Shown: in pieces, positions 1 through 4,998 of the stretch
Numbering within the stretch: the first letter of the stretch is position 1
Layout: the number at the start of each line of letters is the position of its first letter
Source of the DNA: Chitinophagaceae bacterium
GTDB lineage: Bacteria > Bacteroidota > Bacteroidia > Chitinophagales > Chitinophagaceae
Reading direction: 5' to 3'
Length of the DNA stretch: 8,861 nucleotides
Assembly (NCBI GenBank): GCA_020846105.1
Contig: JADLEN010000189.1
Coordinates: forward strand, 1 to 8,861
Position numbers and translations under genes: made by a program
Notes under the pieces: generated by a model
What the model was told of the DNA's origin: nothing
Database searches by the model: none
What the model saw: the letters and a program-made list of their open reading frames with translations, nothing else

Positions 1-88
1 TGAATATCATTTCACGAATTTCATTAGCTATTTCTTGCACTTCCTCGGGCAAGTTTTCAATGTAATTATCTACGTCTTTGTGGTACAT
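1..88 (-). CDS. DUF1801 (YdhG-like) protein, N-terminal fragment
   Basis: Only the first 29 codons are in the window; the gene continues past the left edge. The visible peptide starts MYHKDVDNYIENLP and continues EEVQEIANEIREMIF. This matches the usual opening of DUF1801 proteins, a short aromatic/acidic start, 'Y(I)xxLPEEVQ', then an amphipathic helix 'IRxMI'. DUF1801 proteins are small alpha/beta proteins related in fold to the iron-binding frataxin/YdhG group, and no firm biochemical role is known. The start codon is 2 bases after the stop of the upstream transporter gene. An SD-like AAGGA (94-98, minus strand) lies inside the transporter's last codons, so the two are probably co-transcribed and translationally close. 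The family call rests on the N-terminus alone. Confidence 0.75.
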   Translation of the reverse strand, partial: MYHKDVDNYIENLPEEVQEIANEIREMIF

Positions 89-90
89 TT

Positions 91-1311
91 TTATCCTTCT
101 ATATAGTCTAGGTCTTTATGAAAAGTATCTTCGGTTTTGATAGTAGCGTACATTGCCAAAGCCAATACCACAGTGCCTATTGCTATCGCAGAACCAACAA
201 AGCCTAATTCAGAATTGGCATTGAGATAGGTAAAAACAGTAGTAAGAATTACCACCGCACCGCGCACAAAATTGGGTGCTGTGGTCGTTACCGTCGCGCG
301 AATATTAGTGCCAAACTGTTCGGAAGCCGACGCCATAAATACCGACCAATAACCGTTGGGAATACCAACAAACAGCAGCATCCAATAAAAAATAGTATTG
401 CTCACGCCATTGCACATAAACAAAATTGCGAGTGTCACGATAAGTGCACTCAACGAAATAATTAAAGCCTTTTTGCGTGAGCGCAATTGCTGACTCAGCA
501 AGCCTGTGAGTAGCGCGCCCACAGACGCGCCGATGTAATGATACATCACCGCACGGCTGCCCACTACCTCGCCCACAATGTGCAATTCGGTGGCCAATTC
601 GGTGGCAAGCGTTACCAAAATACCGATGGTAAACCAAACAGGAATACCAATAAAAATGCAACGTACGTACTTGACAAAATTATTCTTTACCAAAAGAAAT
701 TGCATAAAACCACCGCGTTTTATTTCGCTCGTTTTTACTTTTGCAAACATCCCAGACTCTGCCACCGACACGCGCAAAAGCAGCAGCAGCAAGCCCATAC
801 CGCCACCCACATAGTAGGCCACACGCCAATCGAATTGGTCGGCAACAAGAAAACCCACTACCGCACCGGCAATACCAATGCCCGAAACAATGCTCGTGCC
901 AATACCGCGTTTTTCTTTGCTCATCACCTCGGCTATCAGTGTGATGCCAATACCCAACTCGCCCGCAAGACCAAAGCCTGCCACAAAACGAAGCGCATAA
1001 TATTGTTCGATATTCGTAATCATTCCGTTGAGGAAATTGGCGAGCGAGTATAAAAGTATGGTGCCAAAAAGCACAGAAAGCCTGCCCTTTTTATCGCCAA
1101 GAATACCCCAAACAATACCACCAATCAGCATTCCCGTCATTTGCAAGTTGAGGAGATTGATTCCTTTTTGGGTAAGCTCGGCACCAGTATAGCCAAGGGC
1201 CTCGAGACTAGGCACGCGCACAATGATAAACAAGATGAGGTCGTACACGTCTACAAAATAGCCGAGCGCAGCGATGATAACTAAGAGCCGAACGTTATTG
1301 GTATTGTTCAT
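91..1311 (-). CDS. MFS transporter (sugar/metabolite porter-like), 12 TM
   Basis: A 406-residue inner-membrane protein with about twelve hydrophobic segments, typical of the major facilitator superfamily. Visible family marks are the loop 2-3 motif GDKKGR (residues 72-77) and an acidic pair in TM1 (D21, D24, 'FVDVYD'). There is also R108...E118...E128 with SKEKRG (131-136) after TM4, like the R...E...PExxRG pattern of sugar and metabolite porters, and a partial second-half repeat 'EQFGTNIRAT' (331-340). A central cytoplasmic loop lies near 185-215. I chose the ATG at 1311 (MNNTNN...): the frame is open 22 codons further upstream, but that stretch is unlike a transporter N-terminus and runs into an intergenic hairpin. 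Substrate cannot be read from sequence. It is followed after 2 bases by the DUF1801 gene and is divergent from the methyltransferase gene. No clear TAnnTTTG box was found upstream. Confidence 0.9.
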   Translation of the reverse strand: MNNTNNVRLLVIIAALGYFVDVYDLILFIIVRVPSLEALGYTGAELTQKGINLLNLQMTGMLIGGIVWGILGDKKGRLSVLFGTILLYSLANFLNGMITNIEQYYALRFVAGFGLAGELGIGITLIAEVMSKEKRGIGTSIVSGIGIAGAVVGFLVADQFDWRVAYYVGGGMGLLLLLLRVSVAESGMFAKVKTSEIKRGGFMQFLLVKNNFVKYVRCIFIGIPVWFTIGILVTLATELATELHIVGEVVGSRAVMYHYIGASVGALLTGLLSQQLRSRKKALIISLSALIVTLAILFMCNGVSNTIFYWMLLFVGIPNGYWSVFMASASEQFGTNIRATVTTTAPNFVRGAVVILTTVFTYLNANSELGFVGSAIAIGTVVLALAMYATIKTEDTFHKDLDYIEG

Positions 1312-1365
1312 TGTAATAAAGCAAATTGAATAAGTGAACAAAGTAGAAATTTTATTTGGGAAATC

Positions 1366-1394
1366 AACCCACCCCAACCCCTTCCAAGAGGGGA
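1366..1394. repeat. C-rich element with short hairpin between divergent genes
   Basis: A C-rich stretch carries the inverted repeat CCCCT-TCCAAG-AGGGG at 1378-1393 (5-bp stem, 6-base loop). It is preceded by ACCCACCCCAA, another C-run. The element sits between the two divergent starts, and the plus-strand promoter box begins 7 bases later. It resembles short C-rich/G-rich palindromic elements that I recall being scattered between genes in Bacteroidota. Only one copy is in this window, so its repeat status is an inference. The stem could also act as a weak terminator or a protein site. Confidence 0.35.
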
Positions 1395-1399
1395 ATTAT

Positions 1400-1407
1400 T
1401 ATCTTCG
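1400..1407 (+). promoter_or_regulatory. Candidate -7 box (TATCTTCG) for the RNA methyltransferase gene
   Basis: TATCTTCG matches the Bacteroidota -7 consensus TAnnTTTG at all but one position. Its last base is 9 positions before the chosen ATG at 1416, which would give a leader of only a few bases. This also argues against the ATG at 1356, which would lie upstream of the promoter. A clear TTTG -33 box is not obvious, so the call is moderate. Confidence 0.45.
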
Positions 1408-1415
1408 CTGTTGCG

Positions 1416-2582
1416 ATGCGCTTTATCCACACCCATATCAGCTATATTCTTGGCCATTATAAAGGCGAAATGCCTCTGTCAAATTATCTGAAATATTATT
1501 TCAAAAAACACCCCATACTGGGTAGTCGCGACCGTAAGCTTATTTCCGAAATGGCCTATTGTTTCTACCGCTGCGCAAAAGGTTTCGACAATAAAAAATA
1601 TAGCCAAGCCGAATTGATTGACGCTTCACTTTTGTTGGCCGAAAGCAATTTGCCACAGCTTACAAAATTAATTTCGGAACATTGGCAAAGCCAATATGGC
1701 AAGGACTTTGAAGATAATTTCATCTTTTTAAAAGAAGCGAAATTTGATTTTGAAATTGACAAATTATTCACCAACAACATCACTTTTTCCGAAGGAATAA
1801 ATAAAACAGAGTGGCTACACACAATGCTGCGCCGCCCCCGATTGTTTATACACATAGTGCCGCAATATTTTGCTGAGGCTTCGAGGCTTTTACAAACAGC
1901 CGAAATAGATTATGAACAGATAAACGACCATTGTTTTGCCTTTGCCAACGGCACTACAATAGAAAAAATATTGGCGCCTAAGATGTACCGCATCCAAGAT
2001 GCTTCTTCGCAAAAGACAGCAGCATATTTTAAAATGAAAGACACAGAAACCCTGTGGGACTGTTGCAGCGGCGCAGGCGGCAAAGCCTTGCTAGCAAAGG
2101 ATGTAGCGCCCCATGCCACACTCTGCGTGAGCGATGTGCGCAAAACAATTCTCGACAATCTTGCCGAGCGATTTGCATTGTATGGCTACCCAATACCCGA
2201 GCGCTTGATACTCTCGGCAGATAGTGCCTTACAAACAAAAAAGCTATTGGGAGAACGAAGGTTTCAGCACATCATAGCCGATGTGCCTTGCAGTGGCTCT
2301 GGCACCTGGGCACGTACGCCCGAACAGCTTTATTTTTTCGAACCGGCAACGCTATCAGATTTTGCGAAGCGACAAAAAGCAATTGCCAATAATGCCTTGC
2401 AATACTTAGAAAATGGCGGCACTTTTGTTTATATTACCTGCTCGGTTTTCGAGGCCGAAAACGAGGAAGTACTGCAAGACATTTTAGCCCACAATCCGCA
2501 GATTACATTGCAGCAGCAACAGCTGATTAACGGTACAGCAATGGGTGCCGACAGCATGTTTATCGCCGTCTTGCGGCGCTGA
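1416..2582 (+). CDS. RsmB/NOP-family RNA (cytosine-5) methyltransferase
   Basis: A 388-residue cytosolic enzyme expected to transfer a methyl group from S-adenosylmethionine to C5 of a cytosine in RNA, most likely rRNA. Residues 1-150 form the helical N-terminal region seen in RsmB-like proteins ('GSRDRKLISEMAYCFYR', 36-52). The Rossmann domain follows: SAM-binding motif I 'DCCSGAGGK' (215-223), an acidic residue after strand 2 (D240), motif IV 'DVPCSGSGTW' (289-298) with the product-release cysteine C292, and motif VI 'YITCS' (339-343) with the nucleophile C342. Both catalytic cysteines are present. I chose ATG 1416 because homologues start near 'MRFIHTH' and a -7 box lies just upstream; the 20 extra codons from 1356 read through a C-rich hairpin. 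The length suits RsmB-type proteins, but the exact rRNA target cannot be assigned, so no symbol is given. Confidence 0.9.
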   Translation: MRFIHTHISYILGHYKGEMPLSNYLKYYFKKHPILGSRDRKLISEMAYCFYRCAKGFDNKKYSQAELIDASLLLAESNLPQLTKLISEHWQSQYGKDFEDNFIFLKEAKFDFEIDKLFTNNITFSEGINKTEWLHTMLRRPRLFIHIVPQYFAEASRLLQTAEIDYEQINDHCFAFANGTTIEKILAPKMYRIQDASSQKTAAYFKMKDTETLWDCCSGAGGKALLAKDVAPHATLCVSDVRKTILDNLAERFALYGYPIPERLILSADSALQTKKLLGERRFQHIIADVPCSGSGTWARTPEQLYFFEPATLSDFAKRQKAIANNALQYLENGGTFVYITCSVFEAENEEVLQDILAHNPQITLQQQQLINGTAMGADSMFIAVLRR

Positions 2583-2628
2583 GGCTTTTATCAGCTTCGT
2601 ACAGCTTGATTTGTTAAGGATAAAAACC
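2583..2628 (+). terminator. Weak hairpin terminator between converging genes
   Basis: Directly after the methyltransferase stop, ATCAGCT (2590-2596) can pair with AGCTTGAT (2603-2610), leaving one bulged T and a 6-base loop; TTGTT follows. Around it, GGCTTTTATC (2583-2592) and GATAAAAACC (2619-2628) are complementary except at one position, offering an alternative longer stem. The site lies in the 50-base gap between converging genes, where a shared terminator is expected, but the stem is poor in G/C. Confidence 0.4.
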
Positions 2629-2632
2629 GTCT

Positions 2633-3400
2633 TTAAAAATAGCTATACCTGATATACAATTTACCAGCCCCTTTATCGGTAGCCACATTAATAGGCTCCA
2701 TATCAATACTTACTATTTTATTTTGCCCTGTATAGTCCGGCGAGGCAATAGTAAAAGTAACTTTCTCGGTATTGTCCGCTGTTGAAATAAGGATTTTGGC
2801 ACCTCTCATTAATACTACAGCTGTGCCTGGGCCTGCCTTATCAGATATATTATAGGTATAAGTGCCTGGCGTATTCATAGAGCCAGCAGGCAAAAATATA
2901 TCAAGCTCTATACCACCCGAAGAATAAGAAGTAATATTAATTCTTGAAGCACCATCAGCAATCTGATTTTGCACCAGGTGAGGCGTATAAGTATCGCTAT
3001 TTTCTACAAAAATGCCGTACAACTCCGGCACACTCAGCTTGAAACTATACTCTTTTGTAGTACTAGCCGATTTCCCGATTAGTTTTACTGGATAGGTACC
3101 TGCTTTGGTGTTAAAGGTCTTAAAACCCAACTTGCTTTCAAATGTAGGAATCCCCGAAGTATTGCTAAAAACACCACTTGCCCCCGAGGGCAAGCCTGAC
3201 AATTCTAAATTCACTGTCTCTTGTTTGCCCCCATCTTTCAAGGCAATATTAAGATTCATAGTAGCATATAAATCTGCATCCGTAATGCCATTAATGGTAA
3301 AATTTTCAGTAACAACAGGTGTTGTATTATTCTTTTCATCTTTCTTGCTGCACGAAACTATTAAAAGTGAGGCAAGGCAAAATTGTAATATCGTTTTCAT
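2633..3400 (-). CDS. Predicted lipoprotein with Ig-like beta domains, function unknown
   Basis: A 255-residue protein that begins with a lipoprotein signal: MKTILQFCLASLLIVSC, with the lipobox I-V-S-C and acylated cysteine at residue 17. The next residues, SKKDEKNN, are Lys/Asp/Glu-rich, as in the export signals that place some Bacteroidota lipoproteins on the cell surface. The rest is Ser/Thr/Gly-rich with beta-strand patterns. Residues 30-125 look like an Ig-like domain ('LSGLPSGASGVF', 67-78; 'KAGTYPVKLIGK', 99-110). Residues 125-255 form a second beta-rich part ('NTPGTYTYNI', 176-185). I recognise no enzyme motif. It is a single gene, convergent with the methyltransferase gene, with a good promoter match 18-46 bases upstream. 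No Shine-Dalgarno sequence precedes the ATG, which is common in this phylum. Confidence 0.8.
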   Translation of the reverse strand: MKTILQFCLASLLIVSCSKKDEKNNTTPVVTENFTINGITDADLYATMNLNIALKDGGKQETVNLELSGLPSGASGVFSNTSGIPTFESKLGFKTFNTKAGTYPVKLIGKSASTTKEYSFKLSVPELYGIFVENSDTYTPHLVQNQIADGASRINITSYSSGGIELDIFLPAGSMNTPGTYTYNISDKAGPGTAVVLMRGAKILISTADNTEKVTFTIASPDYTGQNKIVSIDMEPINVATDKGAGKLYIRYSYF

Positions 3401-3417
3401 AGTGTTATTTATTTTAT

Positions 3418-3446
3418 CAAAATTACATTATTCAGCAAATATTCAA
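3418..3446 (-). promoter_or_regulatory. Bacteroidota-type promoter of the lipoprotein gene
   Basis: On the minus strand TAATTTTG (3425-3418) is a perfect match to TAnnTTTG. TTG (3446-3444) lies 18 bases upstream of it, close to the usual -33/-7 spacing of about 19. The box ends 17 bases before the ATG at 3400. This is the best two-part promoter match in the window. Confidence 0.6.
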
Positions 3447-3705
3447 TTGAGTAAAATTGAAGTGTTTTTAAATTTTTATGGTCGTTTTATCTACTATCAA
3501 CAGCATTCTAGGCTTCAATGAATGTTTTGGGAATTTGATGGGTAGCAATTATTTTGTTGATAATCAAAATGTTGCAGTCGGAAGACGGCATTTTACTAAG
3601 GACGATTAGGCCTGAGCTACAATTACCATCGCCGCATACTTGGCACAACGAAGACAGACTACGGGGAGGGGGCTGTGGGCGCTGTGGTGTGAAACTTGTA
3701 AATGA
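3447..3705. other. Gene-poor gap with a GC-rich patch
   Basis: I find no convincing gene here. The left part (3447-3600) is AT-rich. From 3601 to about 3691 the sequence turns GC-rich (about 58 % G+C by hand count), with CGCCGC and GGGGAGGGGG runs, before dropping back to AT-rich DNA at the operator of the next operon. The sharp edges suggest an interspersed repeat or a leftover of a lost gene. On the minus strand the patch reads CAKYAAMVIVAQA followed by a stop, which looks more protein-like than the other frames but has no credible start. Confidence 0.4.
3478..3609 (+). CDS. Doubtful 43-codon ORF in the intergenic region
   Basis: An ATG at 3478 opens 43 codons to a TAG at 3607-3609. The peptide starts MVVLSTINSILGFNECFGN and ends VGRRHFTKDD, with no recognised domain or membrane segment. 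No TAnnTTTG box or Shine-Dalgarno lies close upstream, and an opposing minus-strand frame is open over the same bases. It could be a small gene, the remnant of one, or chance. I list it because it is the only tidy plus-strand start-to-stop frame in the left half of this gap. Confidence 0.15.
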   Translation: MVVLSTINSILGFNECFGNLMGSNYFVDNQNVAVGRRHFTKDD

Positions 3706-3721
3706 TATTCGAATAATATTC
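3706..3721. promoter_or_regulatory. Candidate operator: three TATTC half-sites
   Basis: The 16 bases are TATTC-GAATA-A-TATTC: two overlapping inverted repeats made of one half-site in alternating orientation. They sit just upstream of the expected -33 region of the toxin-antitoxin-like operon (its -7 box is at 3750-3757). A palindromic array at this place is what an autoregulating antitoxin would bind. A second palindrome, AAAATATTTT (3739-3748), abuts the -7 box. The binding claim is inference; AT-rich palindromes also arise by chance. Confidence 0.4.
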
Positions 3722-3749
3722 AATAAAACAATGTCATCAAAATATTTTC

Positions 3750-3757
3750 TACTTTTG
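3750..3757 (+). promoter_or_regulatory. -7 box (TACTTTTG) of the toxin-antitoxin-like operon
   Basis: TACTTTTG is a perfect match to TAnnTTTG and ends only 5 bases before the ATG at 3763. If used, transcription would start about 2-4 bases before the start codon, giving a nearly leaderless mRNA with no room for a Shine-Dalgarno. No clear -33 TTTG is present, which may mean a regulated or weak promoter. Confidence 0.5.
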
Positions 3758-3762
3758 CTAAA

Positions 3763-4422
3763 ATGACGGAAGATAAAAGCAAAAACATTCAAACTGCGCT
3801 ACCAAAAATTGGCGAGGGCATCTTTTTAACAAAAGATGTCTCTAGTATTTTGCTTTTACCTTATGCCAAAGTTCGCCACCTTTTAAAAAGCTTTTGGCAT
3901 GGTAATGCCTTTGGCGACGACAAAAATTTAGCAATAAATTTTTATGCGCTGATTGAATTTTACACTTTTTTTCAACTTAGAGAACTTGGTGTACCAACCT
4001 CAGAAATTAAAAAAGCTCACTCCATTTTATCAAAAGACCTAAATGTAAAATATCCTTTTGCTCTTTCTGGCATTCAAACAGACGGCAAAAAAATATGGTA
4101 TGAAACATTAGGGAACTTGATTAAAATTGATGGAAAAAAGCAATATGCTATTAAGGAATTTATTAAACAATTTTTACATAAGGTTGAATTTGGAGAAAAC
4201 AGTCTTGCAAAGAGATTTTACCCCTTATCCAATACAAAACAAATTGTTGTTGACCCCATGCATCAGTTTGGGCAACCAACCATTTCGGGTAGAAATATTA
4301 CCATTTCAACAATAAAAAAACTTAATGACGCTGGCGAAACAATTAATGAAATTGCCTTACTTTATGACATTAAAGAAACTCAAGTAGTTAAGGCATTGGA
4401 ATATTATAAACGTTCTGCCTAA
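3763..4422 (+). CDS. DUF433-type antitoxin (VapB45-like)
   Basis: A 219-residue protein, probably the antitoxin and autorepressor of the PIN-like protein encoded next. Residues 161-216 fit DUF433: 'VVDPMHQFGQPTISGRNITI' (162-181), 'STIKKLNDAGETINEIALLYDI', then 'QVVKALEYYK'. This corresponds to the family pattern of P-x-G-x-P-x-I-x-G-T-R-I, a helix, 'G.s.eei...y.l...v..al.y'. Plain DUF433 antitoxins are about 75 residues; here a 150-residue N-terminal part precedes it. That part has a MerR-like start ('FLTKDVSSILLLPYAKVRHLL', 21-41) and a helical segment 'IEFYTFFQLRELGVPTSEIKKA' (64-85). This long layout matches antitoxins paired with VapC45-type proteins, such as the pair I recall as Rv2018/Rv2019 in Mycobacterium tuberculosis. 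The stop overlaps the next start by one base. Toxin neutralisation here is inferred from family and context. Confidence 0.75.
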   Translation: MTEDKSKNIQTALPKIGEGIFLTKDVSSILLLPYAKVRHLLKSFWHGNAFGDDKNLAINFYALIEFYTFFQLRELGVPTSEIKKAHSILSKDLNVKYPFALSGIQTDGKKIWYETLGNLIKIDGKKQYAIKEFIKQFLHKVEFGENSLAKRFYPLSNTKQIVVDPMHQFGQPTISGRNITISTIKKLNDAGETINEIALLYDIKETQVVKALEYYKRSA

Positions 4423-4829
4423 TGTTCTTTCTCTTCGACGAAAATGTGCCATACAAGTTTGTAAAAGGTCTTTCTTTAATAGAAGAGGCAAACCACAAAA
4501 GTAAAATTAAAGTCATAATAACTCATCCAAGAGACGCAAAAAACGAAGGCTCCACCGACGAAGAACAAATTAAATTTGCTGGAGAAAATAATGGTATAAT
4601 TATCTCGTTTGACAAAGACTTTAAACATATGAAAAGCTATTTCCCTCTTTATAAACAATATAATGTAGGAACTGTAGTTTTAAATTTGTCAAAAAAACAG
4701 GCAAATTATTGGGGAATTGTAAGAGCTATCATCCATCGTTGGGAAGATTTGAAAGAGAAACTTGAAAGAGAAAAAAGACCTTTCATTTTTGAAATAACTT
4801 CTAAGGGAATTGAAAAACGAAATTTTTGA
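4422..4829 (+). CDS. PIN-like (DUF5615/VapC45-type) putative toxin ribonuclease
   Basis: A 135-residue protein with the short PIN-like fold: strand one with 'FLFDENVP' (3-10; D6 and E7), an acidic helix start 'STDEEQI' (44-50; D46), 'GIIISFDKDF' (58-67; D64 and D66) and a late strand 'VGTVVLNLS' (82-90). The acidic residues could form the metal-binding site of a PIN nuclease. The segment 'HPRDAKNEGSTDEE' resembles VapC45-type proteins. The basic C-terminal helix (108-120) is not diagnostic. Its ATG shares one base with the antitoxin stop (TAATG), implying termination-reinitiation coupling and a fixed antitoxin:toxin ratio. Both genes are more AT-rich than carB and the methyltransferase gene, consistent with gain by transfer. 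RNase activity and toxicity are inferred from the family; some such pairs have no proven toxicity. Confidence 0.75.
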   Translation: MFFLFDENVPYKFVKGLSLIEEANHKSKIKVIITHPRDAKNEGSTDEEQIKFAGENNGIIISFDKDFKHMKSYFPLYKQYNVGTVVLNLSKKQANYWGIVRAIIHRWEDLKEKLEREKRPFIFEITSKGIEKRNF

Positions 4830-4873
4830 ACTCGATTAATCTAAAACATTCCCCAAAAAAATAATCACACAAA

Positions 4874-4909
4874 AAAAATCCCCGAAACATTTACGCTTCG
4901 GGGATTTTT
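4874..4909. terminator. Strong bidirectional rho-independent terminator
   Basis: AAAAATCCCCGAA (4874-4886) pairs perfectly over 13 bp with TTCGGGGATTTTT (4897-4909) around the 10-base loop 4887-4896. The stem is flanked by T-runs when read on either strand: T5 within the stem end on plus, T8 on minus. It lies between the converging PIN-like gene and the carB unit and should end both transcripts. It begins 4 bases past the stop of the small ORF at 4914. Confidence 0.85.
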
Positions 4910-4913
4910 ATTA

Positions 4914-4991
4914 TTATCTTTTTCTAAATGATTTTTTCCATCTCAGCCATACAAAGAATATGATTAGCCAAACTGTCCAAATCCAAATCAT
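4914..4991 (-). CDS. Small ORF: 25-residue Trp-rich single-helix membrane peptide
   Basis: An ATG 7 bases after the carB stop opens 25 codons ending in tandem stops TAATAA. The peptide begins MIWIWTVWLIIFFVWL, an unbroken hydrophobic run of 16 residues, and ends RWKKSFRKR, a strongly basic tail. Five of 25 residues are Trp (3, 5, 8, 15, 18). This is the classic layout of a one-span membrane peptide with a positive-inside C-terminus. The ORF fills the space between carB and the terminator stem (4 bases away), so it would be carried on the carB mRNA. No good Shine-Dalgarno is seen, and I recognise no family. A chance ORF of this length is possible; the amphipathic order, tandem stops and tight fit argue for a real gene. 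Confidence 0.45.
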   Translation of the reverse strand: MIWIWTVWLIIFFVWLRWKKSFRKR

Positions 4992-4998
4992 AGAATTC

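Noticed and set aside
538..1053. Plus-strand frame of 171 codons opposite the transporter gene
   Set aside because: His/Thr/Asn-rich low-complexity translation with no domain; it is a shadow of transmembrane codons.
1312..1377. Earlier start (ATG 1377) for the transporter
   Set aside because: The 22 extra codons do not resemble MFS N-termini and run into the intergenic C-rich element; ATG 1311 begins right before TM1.
1356..1415. Earlier start (ATG 1356) for the RNA methyltransferase
   Set aside because: It translates a C-rich hairpin into PTPTPSKRG, lies upstream of the probable -7 box and lacks family similarity.
3554..3766. 70-codon plus-strand frame whose stop overlaps the antitoxin start (ATGA)
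   Set aside because: The overlap looks like an operon junction, but the frame runs through the GC-rich patch, the operator-like repeats and the -7 box, and has no recognisable domain.
3508..3792. 94-codon minus-strand frame across the toxin-antitoxin control region
   Set aside because: Its start lies inside the antitoxin gene on the opposite strand and it crosses the promoter; no domain is recognised.
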